From Marine Group I thaumarchaeote (GTDB lineage Archaea > Thermoproteota > Nitrososphaeria > Nitrososphaerales > Nitrosopumilaceae), in the NCBI GenBank assembly GCA_013390905.1, contig JACATG010000002.1, positions 57,364 through 121,363 of the forward strand: a stretch of 64,000 nucleotides of DNA. The letters run 5' to 3'. The notes beneath the pieces are model-generated. The model was not told the DNA's origin. It saw only the letters and a list, made by a program, of their open reading frames with translations, and searched no databases. Of this stretch, positions 40,542-49,577 are shown one piece after another. Position 1 is the first letter of the stretch. Each line of letters begins with the position of its first letter. The position numbers were made by a program, and so were the translations under genes.

Positions 40542-40648
40542 GTTGATTTCTTATAAGTAGACATTTACTTCTTAGGCATGATTAAGTTACTGTTGTAAAC
40601 TCTTTTCAAATAAAATTGAATTTATAACACGAATTCCAATTTCTACTG

Positions 40649-40948
40649 TTGCTTGAATTAGACAAAAAAGTATTTGGTAAAATTACAACCAAAGAAATCA
40701 TTGGTGCTGAACCCCCTGCAATTCCTGACACTAAAGATATTCTTGAAAAAGAACTTGAAATTTTACTTGCAGAACTAGAATCCCAACCAAAAGAGAATCT
40801 TGTGAATCTCTTAGAACAACAAAAAATCACTGAAAAACATGTGAATAGTAGACCCGGTGCTATGGCTTTGTCTCAAAATAAAATTAAATTATTCAACGAA
40901 TACAACAAAAAATATATTCAAACAATTAAAGAAAAACTAGAATCTTAG
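40649..40948 (+). CDS. small charged protein of unknown function
   Basis: 99 residues from TTG 40649. Lys/Glu-rich helices (DILEKELEILLAELESQP, KIKLFNEYNKKYIQTIKEKL) flank a short PGAMALSQ turn. No family recognised. Lies 160 nt upstream of the TFB gene on the same strand. Confidence 0.5.
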   Translation: MLELDKKVFGKITTKEIIGAEPPAIPDTKDILEKELEILLAELESQPKENLVNLLEQQKITEKHVNSRPGAMALSQNKIKLFNEYNKKYIQTIKEKLES

Positions 40949-41108
40949 TTTTAACGTTAACTGTTAGATTAACAGTTGATTTGTGTATCCTTCCTTGAAT
41001 TACTCAATAATGATTATTCTGTTGTTATTTAGATCAAATCTAGCTTAAAATTTGAAGAAAAAGTTGTTGATTAATAAATACCAAATAACGAGGAATCAAG
41101 ACTCGCAA

Positions 41109-42014
41109 ATGGTAAGTAAAACAGATGAAATGTGTCCAAGATGCGGACAGGGAAAATTAGTTACTGATAATGAATCAGGAGAGATGTTCTGTTCCAAATG
41201 TGGATTTGTAATTACTGAAAAATTACATGAATCTGGACCAGAATGGAGATCCTTCTCTCAAGACGAACATGGCAATAGAGCAAGAGCTGGTGCACCAACA
41301 TCATTAACAATACATGATATGGGTCTTGCAACAATCATCAATCCTATAAACAAAGATGCTTCTGGTAAACCACTTTCAGCAACTATGAAAAGTACAATTG
41401 AAAGACTCAGAACTTGGGACAGTAGAAGTCAAGTTCATGAACCAGTAGATAGAAACTTTAGACAAGCATTTAGTGAATTAAATAGACTAAAAGACAAACT
41501 AGCTATTTCTGATGCAGTTATTGAAAAAGCAGCTTACCTTTACAGAAAAGCACTTGAAAAAGGTCTTGTTAGAGGTCGGTCCATTTCAGCTTTGATGGCA
41601 GCAGCACTTTATGCTGCTTGTCGTGATACTGGAACTCCAAGAAATCTAAAAGATGTAGAACAAGCTGGTAACATCAAAAGAAAAGATATTGCAAGATGTT
41701 ATAGATTACTAGTTAAAGAACTTGACTTGAAGATGCCAGTAACTGATTCAGTTCAGTGTGTTGCAAGAATTGCAAGCAGAATTGGAATTGCTGAAAAAAC
41801 TAAAAGATTTGCAGTTAAAGTACTAAAAAAAGCACAAGAAAATGAAGTTTCTGCGGGAAAAGATCCAATGGGACTAGCAGCTGCAGCATTATACCTATCC
41901 TGTATTCGAAATGGTGAAGATAAAACTCAACGTGATATTGCTGAAGCTGCAAATGTTACTGAAGTAACTATCAGAAATAGATACAAGGGTCTTAAAGAAA
42001 CACTTGATCTATAA
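41109..42014 (+). CDS. tfb: transcription initiation factor B (TFB)
   Basis: 301 residues from ATG 41109; an in-frame TTG at 41052 would add 19 residues that are not family-like. N-terminal zinc ribbon (CPRCG ... CSKCG), B-reader/linker (GPEWRSF, then RARAGAPTS), and two cyclin repeats (RSISALMAAALYAACRDTG; DPMGLAAAALYLSC) ending in a helix-turn-helix (TQRDIAEAANVTEVTIRNRY). It recruits RNA polymerase to TATA/BRE promoters; such genomes usually hold several TFB paralogues. Confidence 0.95.
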   Translation: MVSKTDEMCPRCGQGKLVTDNESGEMFCSKCGFVITEKLHESGPEWRSFSQDEHGNRARAGAPTSLTIHDMGLATIINPINKDASGKPLSATMKSTIERLRTWDSRSQVHEPVDRNFRQAFSELNRLKDKLAISDAVIEKAAYLYRKALEKGLVRGRSISALMAAALYAACRDTGTPRNLKDVEQAGNIKRKDIARCYRLLVKELDLKMPVTDSVQCVARIASRIGIAEKTKRFAVKVLKKAQENEVSAGKDPMGLAAAALYLSCIRNGEDKTQRDIAEAANVTEVTIRNRYKGLKETLDL

Positions 42015-42032
42015 TTAAAAAAATAATTGAAC

Positions 42033-42236
42033 TTACGCTTGTGCGTAAGTGGGAAATTTTTCATTAAATTCAAAGCTAGGTTCTTGTAATGTCAAACTTA
42101 ATCCCTGAATGTCTCTCCAAGATAGTTTTTCTTCAAAAGACGAATTTTCTTTTTTTGGATTTGATGGAATTTTTACCATGAAATCAATAGAGAAATTTTG
42201 CATATAAGGCACGCGTAGAAATGATAAATCGTTCAT
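42033..42236 (-). CDS. small protein downstream of the antiporter
   Basis: 67 residues, unrecognised. Its ATG (42236) directly follows the antiporter's TAA (42237-42239), so the two are likely translated from one mRNA. Composition is ordinary, with no membrane segment. Convergent with tfb (18 nt). Confidence 0.5.
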   Translation of the reverse strand: MNDLSFLRVPYMQNFSIDFMVKIPSNPKKENSSFEEKLSWRDIQGLSLTLQEPSFEFNEKFPTYAQA

Positions 42237-43622
42237 TTATTCTCTTTGTGAATCCTCAGATGGTTTTTCAACAAATCCACCCTCAACTGGTTCAGGTGGT
42301 GGAATACTCTTTGATTTTCCTAATCCAATTGTTGTAATAATTACTGATGATAAAATAATAAAGAATATGATTTGTGAATATGCTTCTGCATTTGGTAAAC
42401 CCATAGTTACTGGATATGTAGCAAGTACTGCTGCAGCCAATCCTCTAGGAATCATTGAGTTTGTTACTGCTCTATCCAATCTGGAAAATCTTTTTGTTAG
42501 AGTTATTTTGCCAACAAATATTCTTCCACCAAAAACAACAATTGTAACCAAAATTCCAAATACAACATATTCTATTTGTCCAAAACTTGCCATTAACCCA
42601 ACAAACACAAAGAAGAATGTTCTTACCAAAAATGTTAGTTGATTATGTGTTGGATCATCCATCTCGATCTTTGGCAGCTTAAATCTGAGTATTCGTGAGA
42701 GATGGCGTTTGTTTCCAAGCATTAAACCAAATACCAACGCTGTTAGAGCTCCTGATTCTCCAAATGAGTTTGCCAAGAAGAACAAAACAAACAAGATTCC
42801 TAATGTAAGCATGTATGCGTGTTGAGCATTTCCAAACTTTGTTGAAAAATACATCCAAGGGATTCCTACCCCAAATCCAAGAACCAAACCTACAACAACT
42901 GCTCTTCCAAAGGTTTCTTGCAATGTTTGTATATCAAAATGTCCTACAAGTACTGCTTCAAATAATATGAATGCAACAATCATGGCTAAAATATCAGTTA
43001 GTGCGGATTCAAAACTTAGCATTGATTTGATTTCTTCTGAAATTTTGATATTTCTGACAAGACCAAAAACAATTGCTGAACTACTTCCACCTACAATTGT
43101 AGCTAACAAAATACTCTCTAACCATAGCCAACCTAATGCATAATGAGTAGCAAGTGTAATGATTACAACTGATAAAATAAAACCAAGAACAGCTAGTGTT
43201 ACAGAAAAATGTGCAGTTTTTACAATATGTTTGATATCTAGGTGTAATCCCCCATCAAACATGATAATTATCAATGCAAGTGCCGCAAAATATGGTACTA
43301 CTTCGATAACAGCTTCTGGTTGAATAATTCCAAGAACAGGTCCTATAATTACTCCAAAAATCATTAAAAATGCCACATCTGGGATTCCTGTTTTTTTGAA
43401 GAATGCTTCTCCTGCAACTCCAAGAAAAATTACTACTCCTGCTGCAAGTAATATAACATGAGCCGAAGCAATTGGTGCATCCTGAATAGATAACGTCGCT
43501 ATAGAATTTTGTATCTCAGCAATTTTGTCCAAAATCAAACTTGGATTAAAATCAGATAATGAGAATATCTCATCAACTTGTCCTCTGATCAAATTCAAAA
43601 CAGACAAAATTATGGGGTTCAT
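42237..43622 (-). CDS. monovalent cation:proton antiporter (CPA family)
   Basis: 461 residues with about 12-13 membrane helices after an N-terminal extension of about 50 residues. Motifs: FDGGLHLD, VGGSSSAIVFGLV and the transport-site-type SFESALTDILAM. The soluble C-terminus is short and Pro/Glu-rich, without a TrkA-N domain. Expected to exchange Na+ or K+ for H+, useful in sea water. Confidence 0.87.
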   Translation of the reverse strand: MNPIILSVLNLIRGQVDEIFSLSDFNPSLILDKIAEIQNSIATLSIQDAPIASAHVILLAAGVVIFLGVAGEAFFKKTGIPDVAFLMIFGVIIGPVLGIIQPEAVIEVVPYFAALALIIIMFDGGLHLDIKHIVKTAHFSVTLAVLGFILSVVIITLATHYALGWLWLESILLATIVGGSSSAIVFGLVRNIKISEEIKSMLSFESALTDILAMIVAFILFEAVLVGHFDIQTLQETFGRAVVVGLVLGFGVGIPWMYFSTKFGNAQHAYMLTLGILFVLFFLANSFGESGALTALVFGLMLGNKRHLSRILRFKLPKIEMDDPTHNQLTFLVRTFFFVFVGLMASFGQIEYVVFGILVTIVVFGGRIFVGKITLTKRFSRLDRAVTNSMIPRGLAAAVLATYPVTMGLPNAEAYSQIIFFIILSSVIITTIGLGKSKSIPPPEPVEGGFVEKPSEDSQRE

Positions 43623-43739
43623 TTATGACTGAATGTAAACATCTGCTGATAAAAGTTAAACTGGATATGTTTGATAATTTTAGTCTCTATAGTTGATTTT
43701 TAGATACACATTAAATCAACTGAAACAAACTTTTCTTGC

Positions 43740-44282
43740 TTGAGTGCAACAGACGAATTACGTAAGGATCACAAACAAATTGTACGTTTAGAGAAGGTGA
43801 TCATAAAGTGTTATACAGAACTTTATGCAGGAAAAAACATTCCTTTATCTGATCTAAATAAAATTTCATTAGTTATAGATGAATTCTTAGATTCTATTCA
43901 TTATTCAAGAGAAGAAGATTCCTATTTTCCTTGTGTTGCAAGCTATGATCATCTTAAACAAGAAATTAGAGCTTTGTTAATAGAACATGAGTTTTCTAGA
44001 AGAATTGCATTACAGATCAAAAAACATCTTAAAAGATGGAAAGAAGGAGAAGATGCAAGAGAACCCGTTGCTAGGTATCTAAAAACATATTCTATATTTC
44101 TGATGGACCATAAAACCAAAGAAGAAAATTTTTTTGATAAAGCCGAATCGGAAGTACTCTCAAGAGAAGAAGAATTTGATATGTATGAGCAATTTAAATC
44201 AGTTATGACAATTTCAAAAAAAATGGAAGATATGATTAAAGAGATTGAATATCTAGAAAACCAACCTTGGTTTCAAAATTAA
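43740..44282 (+). CDS. hemerythrin-like domain protein
   Basis: 180 residues from TTG 43740. The four-helix ligand set is visible: RKDHKQIVRLE, IHYSREEDSYFP (HxxxE), IEHEFSRR and MDHKTKEENFF. It can bind a di-iron centre and sense or store O2 or NO; hemerythrin-like proteins are common in ammonia-oxidising archaea. Followed 38 nt later by APS kinase. Confidence 0.82.
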   Translation: MSATDELRKDHKQIVRLEKVIIKCYTELYAGKNIPLSDLNKISLVIDEFLDSIHYSREEDSYFPCVASYDHLKQEIRALLIEHEFSRRIALQIKKHLKRWKEGEDAREPVARYLKTYSIFLMDHKTKEENFFDKAESEVLSREEEFDMYEQFKSVMTISKKMEDMIKEIEYLENQPWFQN

Positions 44283-44319
44283 CGTAAGCTCTTTATTGGT
44301 AGTTACGGGATTTTAATTT

Positions 44320-44835
44320 GTGAAACCTTTTGTGCTTTGGATGACTGGTCTTCCTTGTTCAGGTAAGACTACAATCGTAAAAGATCTGCAAAAAGATATC
44401 CCAAATTTGGCAATGCTTGATGGTGACGAACTAAGAGAATGGTTTTCACCAAAAGACTTTTCAAAAGCGGGGCGTGATGAGCACAACAAAAAAGTTGCTT
44501 ATTTGGCTAAGCTTTTACTAAATCATGGTGTTCCAAGTATAGTATCTCTAGTATCACCATATATTGAGAATAGAGAAAGTGCTAGAAAGATTATTGATGC
44601 AGGTGAACAGTTTGCAGAATGTTTTGTAAAGTGTTCAATTGAAAAATGTGAAGAAAGAGATGTTAAAGGTATGTATGCCAAGGCAAGAAAGGGGGAAATT
44701 AAAGGATTTACAGGAATTGATGATCCTTATGAAGCTCCGGAAAATCCAGATTTAGTAATTGATACAGAACATGATTCACTTTCAGATAGTGCGAACAAAG
44801 TAAAGGACTTTCTTAACGGAAGAAACCTACTTTAA
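44320..44835 (+). CDS. cysC: adenylylsulfate (APS) kinase
   Basis: 171 residues from GTG 44320. Walker A is TGLPCSGKTT; LDGDELREWFSP and the segment GFTGIDDPYEAPENPDL are APS kinase hallmarks. It phosphorylates APS to PAPS. The PAP phosphatase for the by-product of PAPS use is the convergent neighbour (9 nt overlap). Confidence 0.93.
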   Translation: MKPFVLWMTGLPCSGKTTIVKDLQKDIPNLAMLDGDELREWFSPKDFSKAGRDEHNKKVAYLAKLLLNHGVPSIVSLVSPYIENRESARKIIDAGEQFAECFVKCSIEKCEERDVKGMYAKARKGEIKGFTGIDDPYEAPENPDLVIDTEHDSLSDSANKVKDFLNGRNLL

Positions 44836-45663
44836 TTTTTTAAATTCTTCAACTATTTTATTATGAATTAATCCATTTGTCACTAGAATTCCATTTTGGT
44901 GAAAAATTTCTTTGTTATTATATGTGATATCATTTCCTAACATATCTGTCATTTTTCCCCCTGCTTCTGAAATAATACAATAAGATGCGGCTGAATCCCA
45001 TTCCTTCATTTTATTTGTGGTCGTGATGTATACTTCAGCTTCTCCCGAGCTAATTTTTCCAACCTTTAATGAACTACCTATACTTGTAAAATCTTTAATG
45101 CCTAATTTTTTGATAAATAGTTTTTCTTTATCTGATAGATGGTGCCTTGAACCAATTGCTCTACACTTTGAAAGCTCTGCTAATGTAGTTACAGATATTT
45201 TCTTCCACTCATCATTTGAATATCTAAATGCTCCACTTCCTTTTTGTGCAACAAAGAATGTTTTTTCTGTAGGCCAACCTATAACTCCAAGAACTGGTTC
45301 CTTGTTTTTTATCAGTGCAATCATAACTGTAAATTCACCTGTCTTATCAATAAAATCAGAAGTTCCATCAAGAGGATCTATAATCCAAATTGTATCCTTT
45401 GATAATCGACGTTGATTATCTTTATCTTCTTCAGACAAAATTGCATGTTCTGTTTGTGAGAGAACCTCTTTGATAATTTCATTACTCTTAAGATCTGCAT
45501 CTGTAATCGGAGAATCATCATTTTTTTTAGATGTTTTAAAATCTTCCTGATAAATCTCTAAAATTACATTTCCCGCCTCTCTTGCAGCCTTGATAGCAAT
45601 ATCTAATTCAGGAATCTTATCAACTATGGGAATGTCTTTCAATTGAAATTTCCTACGTTGCAA
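44827..45663 (-). CDS. cysQ: 3'(2'),5'-bisphosphate nucleotidase / inositol monophosphatase family (CysQ)
   Basis: 278 residues. Metal-binding motifs SPITDAD, SEED and WIIDPLDGTSDFI and the C-terminal WDSAASYCIISEAGG identify the family. The position tail-to-tail with APS kinase favours PAP hydrolysis over inositol phosphate. It overlaps the upstream membrane protein gene by 11 nt. Confidence 0.87.
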   Translation of the reverse strand: MQRRKFQLKDIPIVDKIPELDIAIKAAREAGNVILEIYQEDFKTSKKNDDSPITDADLKSNEIIKEVLSQTEHAILSEEDKDNQRRLSKDTIWIIDPLDGTSDFIDKTGEFTVMIALIKNKEPVLGVIGWPTEKTFFVAQKGSGAFRYSNDEWKKISVTTLAELSKCRAIGSRHHLSDKEKLFIKKLGIKDFTSIGSSLKVGKISSGEAEVYITTTNKMKEWDSAASYCIISEAGGKMTDMLGNDITYNNKEIFHQNGILVTNGLIHNKIVEEFKKLK

Positions 45664-45859
45664 GTTCCGGTTTTAATGTCCATGCAACCCCTAGAACAAT
45701 AAACGGAATTGACATAACTCCTACAATGGCAAGTATGGTGTTAAACTGTGTTTCTGAAACCAATGGGTTGTTTACTAACCATGGTAGTGGTAATGTAACT
45801 ATTATCCAAAGACCTCCTAAAAGTATGATTAGCTTTGCCTTTGCCTTTTTATCTTTCAT
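45653..45859 (-). CDS. two-helix membrane protein
   Basis: 68 residues with hydrophobic segments near 8-26 and 40-62. First gene of a two-gene unit with cysQ (11 nt overlap). Family not recognised. Confidence 0.6.
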   Translation of the reverse strand: MKDKKAKAKLIILLGGLWIIVTLPLPWLVNNPLVSETQFNTILAIVGVMSIPFIVLGVAWTLKPELAT

Positions 45860-46048
45860 TACATTCTCTCCTTCAAAGCTGTATTAAATTGCTGTAGCAA
45901 ATCCATTCCTCAGCTTGCAAAAGCTACAAATGTAATTTTCCAGTCTTAAATTTTTTAAATAAAAATTCATAATTTATAGCTTAATTAGATCTATAAATAG
46001 GCGTAAAATATTTTATAAAATATTATAAATTTTAGAATTTATTGAATT

Positions 46049-46060
46049 AAATGTTAAATA
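46049..46060 (+). promoter_or_regulatory. TATA-like element upstream of the structured RNA
   Basis: The A/T-rich ATGTTAAATAG stretch lies about 24-34 nt before the first helix of the RNA at 46083, the spacing of an archaeal promoter. The surrounding DNA is all A/T-rich, so the exact box is uncertain. Confidence 0.3.
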
Positions 46061-46082
46061 GTTAAAGTTACTATACTAATTA

Positions 46083-46216
46083 ATGCCGAAGGGTATAATT
46101 CCTATCGACTAAAACTGCGTAGCCCCGCAGAACCAAAAAGGCAATCAGACGACATAATGTTCTGACCACGAGAGGAAATCTCTCAGTGTTCTGCAGTTAA
46201 GGGGTTTACGCCTTTT
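46083..46216 (+). ncRNA. unidentified structured RNA
   Basis: GC-richer than its flanks, in a 355-bp gap. Helices I can draw: CGAaGGG (46087-46093) with CCTaTCG (46101-46107); GCAGAAC (46127-46133) with GTTCTGC (46188-46194) as closing stem; inside it TCAGA (46145-46149) with TCTGA (46161-46165), and CACGAGAG (46167-46174) with CTCTC-a-GTG (46180-46188) around a GAAAT loop. CTGCG/CGCAG (46115-46130) is an alternative to the closing stem. It ends with AAGG/CCTT followed by T4. It is not tRNA, 5S or SRP RNA by eye. Exact ends are inferred. Confidence 0.6.
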
Positions 46217-46646
46217 AATTTTCTAAAATATCCACAGATACAGAGCCAATTACGTTTCCATTTGGATTGATAATTATGAAAACCTCTTGCATCTCAGAAA
46301 TCAAAATGATTTCTTGCCCAACATATTTCCATGTTAAATATTCAGAAGTTCCAGTTTGGTGTAAAGTACTTTCAAGATTAAAATCTTCAGAAAAATCAAA
46401 ATTTTCTCCATTTAGTATTATTGATAAGATCTCTGGACTACTTCCATTTGGGACAAACCTAAAAGAATACTCGCCCTCATTGATAGTAAATGTATCAGTA
46501 TAGACACCATTAGCGTACAAGCCAGAATCTGCAAGAGTTACATGAAATACAACATTGCCATTTCTTTCAGATGGATCTAATGAAAAAATTGTTACAAAAG
46601 TTGCAATTATCATAATTATGGGGATTAACACAATTTTTTTATTCAT
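46215..46646 (-). CDS. membrane-anchored extracytoplasmic beta protein of unknown function
   Basis: 143 residues. N-terminal anchor at residues 4-22 (IVLIPIIMIIATFVTIF), then a beta-rich domain (VVFHVTLADSGLYANGVYT, EYSFRFVPNG, IIINPNGNVIGSVSVDIL) typical of small secreted proteins in this group. Its stop abuts the 3' end of the structured RNA on the other strand. Confidence 0.65.
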   Translation of the reverse strand: MNKKIVLIPIIMIIATFVTIFSLDPSERNGNVVFHVTLADSGLYANGVYTDTFTINEGEYSFRFVPNGSSPEILSIILNGENFDFSEDFNLESTLHQTGTSEYLTWKYVGQEIILISEMQEVFIIINPNGNVIGSVSVDILEN

Positions 46647-46848
46647 ATAATCAAGCTCTAAATTCCATTATAAAAAATGTCTAAATAGATCATTTCAAAG
46701 CATTTGTTCACCAAAATAATAAGATCTCTACTTTTTAGAGGCTTAAAGAAAGACTATTTCTATCGCTTAGTTTTTGTTAGTGAAATTTTACTAAGTGTAA
46801 ATCAATTTTCACACCCGAAATTAAGTACATTTTCTAAAATCGAGTTTT

Positions 46849-47490
46849 ATGTCTAATTTATCTAGTAAATGGTTACAACAACCAAAAACAGGTATTACTG
46901 AAAAAATTAATGATTCTATCAAGCCTAAAGGACCACTAAAACCAAGAATTTCGAATGCAGTTAAAAAATTACAATTACAAATTAGCAAATTAGACTCGAT
47001 GCTAACAAACTTACAAGAACGTGATGCAAAATTATTTCAAAGAATTGTAGAGGCAACACAAAAACATGATACTCGAACCACCAAGGTTCTTGGTAATGAA
47101 TTAGCAGAGATAAGAAAAGTTACAAAAATTTTGAGTAGTGCTAGAATAGCATTAGAACAAATTGAATTACGCCTAACTACTTGTAGTGATCTTGGAGATA
47201 CTGTAGTAGCAATGATGCCAACAGTGGGGTTGATGAAGAATCTAAAATCATCTCTTGGAAAAATAATGCCTGGAGCTGAGCAAGAAATTGGCCAAATGGC
47301 AAAAATACTTGGAGACTTTATGACAGAAAGTTTCTCAGGCGATGCAACATTTGGAGTTGATGAATCTACTAACACAGAATCTGAGAATATTCTAAAAGAG
47401 GCTGCTGCCGTTGCAGAAAGTTCTGCAGGTCAAATGTTCCCTTCAGTTCCAACAAATACTCAAGAAGCAACTACTTCAAAATTCCTTTAA
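46849..47490 (+). CDS. ESCRT-III (CdvB/Snf7-type) cell division protein
   Basis: 213 residues. A basic first helix (KPRISNAVKKLQLQISKLD), long second helix and the VVAMMPTVGLMKNLKSSLG region match archaeal CdvB paralogues; the Ser/Thr/Glu-rich C-terminus is flexible. No clear MIM2 proline motif and no broken-winged-helix domain, so it is more like a CdvB1/B2-type paralogue than CdvB proper. It would form membrane-remodelling filaments at the division site. Confidence 0.82.
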   Translation: MSNLSSKWLQQPKTGITEKINDSIKPKGPLKPRISNAVKKLQLQISKLDSMLTNLQERDAKLFQRIVEATQKHDTRTTKVLGNELAEIRKVTKILSSARIALEQIELRLTTCSDLGDTVVAMMPTVGLMKNLKSSLGKIMPGAEQEIGQMAKILGDFMTESFSGDATFGVDESTNTESENILKEAAAVAESSAGQMFPSVPTNTQEATTSKFL

Positions 47491-47579
47491 CTCTAAAATT
47501 TTTTCAACATTTGATATTTTTAATAATCTAAACTGTCATCTCAAAGATCTAACTAAGTTATGTCTAATTGAACATAGAA

Positions 47580-48050
47580 TCAATCATCTAGCTGTTCTCT
47601 GGATTCTTTAATTTTCTTAACTCTGTCACCCTCATCACCAATAATTCTATCAATCCCTGAGAGCCTATCTCTTAACGTATTGATGATTGTGCCTACTTGA
47701 TCAGCTTCATTCTCTACTCGCTGTCTCTTAATTGCAAGCTCCTTAATTCCTCTATTTTCCTCTTCTATGTATTCACTAACTTTCTGTAGTTTTTCTTTGA
47801 GATTCTTAATATCTACTGATTCTTCTTCAATGTCTTTTTCAAGCGAAGTTCTCTTATCTTTAAGATTCTTAATCATCAAACCAACATAATCTATTGCCTC
47901 TTCTAATTTTGCACGTTTTCCTATCAATTCTCCAATTCCAATCTCACTTCCAGACTCTGCAGTTGAAGTAGATTCTACAGATTCTCCAGCATTTTCTTCT
48001 ATTCTTTCTTCTACCATCTCTCCTTCCCCTTCTCTGAATTTATCAAACAT
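47580..48050 (-). CDS. coiled-coil protein
   Basis: 156 residues, a nearly continuous heptad-type coiled coil from about residue 35 to 150 after an acidic Ser/Glu-rich N-terminus. No catalytic motif. Convergent with the CdvB-type gene (89 nt), which is suggestive but not proof of a division or cytoskeletal role. Confidence 0.65.
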   Translation of the reverse strand: MFDKFREGEGEMVEERIEENAGESVESTSTAESGSEIGIGELIGKRAKLEEAIDYVGLMIKNLKDKRTSLEKDIEEESVDIKNLKEKLQKVSEYIEEENRGIKELAIKRQRVENEADQVGTIINTLRDRLSGIDRIIGDEGDRVKKIKESREQLDD

Positions 48051-48274
48051 TTTATGATTTTCTTTTCAATCTGAGAATAAAAAGTTACTATGAATCGCAA
48101 AGCTGACCTTGTGAATGATTTTTAGTCAACTAAAGAAAAAAGTTATGATTTTCTCCCCCGCATCAATTTTCTGAAAAATCAAGGTATTTCTCTAACTAAA
48201 TCCCTGTTCCGCTTTATGTTCCGCTTTAGCGTTTCATAATGTTACTCTTAAACTAAATAATTCTGTACTATAGC

Positions 48275-48562
48275 ATGTCAAAACAACAATACAGATCAGA
48301 AATGGGCATAATGGGTGATATCTTAAACGTGACAGCCGATGGCGGTCGTGATGGAATCATTGTATCTGCAATCTCTCGAAAAGCCAACCTATCTCACTAT
48401 GTAGTACTAGACAAATGTGAGAAACTAATTGAAGCAGGTTTGGTCGACTTGGTTAAAAATGACAGAAATAGAGTCTTTCAGATTACTGAAAAAGGACTTG
48501 AATTTTTCCAGGAGTTTAAGAAATTTCAGGGACTTGTAGAAAGTATGAATCTAAGGTATTAA
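48275..48562 (+). CDS. winged-helix DNA-binding protein
   Basis: 95 residues: MGIMGDILNVTADGGRDG, ISRKANLSHYVVLDKCEKLIEAG and LVKNDRNRVFQITEKGLEFF form a compact archaeal winged helix with a C-terminal dimer helix. Transcription regulator or small chromatin-associated protein. Followed at 4 nt by the membrane-bound winged-helix gene. Confidence 0.8.
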   Translation: MSKQQYRSEMGIMGDILNVTADGGRDGIIVSAISRKANLSHYVVLDKCEKLIEAGLVDLVKNDRNRVFQITEKGLEFFQEFKKFQGLVESMNLRY

Positions 48563-48566
48563 GCCT

Positions 48567-49577
48567 ATGAAACCTGAAATCGTACCAATTCATAGGAAAG
48601 AGTATCTTCGAGAAGATGGAATGCTTTTTGTAAGGACAGATGATATCCTTGAAACAATGGTTAAGGCACCTTTGATACTTGCTGGCTTAATTGTTATTGC
48701 ATTGACGATACCTATGCAGACCTCATTTAGTTCTACTCGAACTCTGGATCTAATCATTCAGTCTGATGGTTCTACACACATTTCCTCTCACATAGATGTA
48801 GATTCTTCTAATCTTGAATTAAGTCTCTTTGGTTCATCTATTAACAATTTTATTGCTATTGGGGAAAATGACTCTATATTATCTGGAGATATTATTGATG
48901 ATAAAGCAATAATTGATACTCTTGGTTCTTCAAGTGTCACTGTTGACTATGACATTCATGATTTAATCTCAAAAGAAGGTCGGGTCTGGACTTTTTCATT
49001 TAACTCTCCATTAAATTATTCATTGCTAATGCCAGAAAACTCTGTAATTGTTGGAATGAGTGTTTTGCCAAATAATATGAAACAAATTGACGAACAAATT
49101 AAACTAGAACTTTTCAGCGGACCTGCTCAAATAGATTATATTTTTGGAATCATTCCAGAACCAACTACAAATCAACGTGAATATACACTTGATTTTATGA
49201 CTATGGGATTAATTTTTGGACTAATAGTTACTGCTAGTATTACAGCTGTAATTCTTATCAAGAAAAAACAATCAAAATCTTTACAAGTCTATGTTGCAGA
49301 ATTATCAAAAAAACAATCAGAACCAGAATCTTTAGACACCCACACAATTTTCAATCTTAGACCTGAAATGCGTGAAGATGACAAAGAAATTGTAAAATTT
49401 ATCTCTGAAAATGGAGGCCAAGTTTTTGAGAGTGATCTACGAAAGAAATTCCTTCAACCTAGAACTACTATGTGGAGAGCAGTTAAACGACTAGAAAGAT
49501 TAGGTGTAGTTGAAATTTATAAAAAAGACCTACAAAATAAGGTTAAATTAAGAAACGATTTGGAGGAAGAGAATTGA
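48567..49577 (+). CDS. membrane protein with C-terminal winged helix
   Basis: 336 residues. Helix 1 near 34-50, an extracytoplasmic beta-rich domain (about 55-205), helix 2 near 211-233, then a cytoplasmic winged helix (KEIVKFISENGGQVFESDLR, TMWRAVKRLERLGVVEIY). This is a one-component signal transducer: outside sensor, inside DNA-binding domain. It overlaps the next, secreted protein gene by 4 nt, which may encode a ligand-binding partner. Confidence 0.72.
   Translation: MKPEIVPIHRKEYLREDGMLFVRTDDILETMVKAPLILAGLIVIALTIPMQTSFSSTRTLDLIIQSDGSTHISSHIDVDSSNLELSLFGSSINNFIAIGENDSILSGDIIDDKAIIDTLGSSSVTVDYDIHDLISKEGRVWTFSFNSPLNYSLLMPENSVIVGMSVLPNNMKQIDEQIKLELFSGPAQIDYIFGIIPEPTTNQREYTLDFMTMGLIFGLIVTASITAVILIKKKQSKSLQVYVAELSKKQSEPESLDTHTIFNLRPEMREDDKEIVKFISENGGQVFESDLRKKFLQPRTTMWRAVKRLERLGVVEIYKKDLQNKVKLRNDLEEEN

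Noticed and set aside
46083..46216. Identification of the structured RNA as 5S rRNA, SRP RNA or RNase P RNA
   Set aside because: It lacks the conserved 5S loops, the SRP domain IV motif, and the RNase P P4 core pair; GAGAGGAAAT only superficially resembles the RNase P GAGGAAAG motif.
47411..47611. Open frame of 66 codons overlapping the CdvB-type gene end
   Set aside because: It is an out-of-frame shadow with no homology-like pattern and overlaps two better-supported genes.
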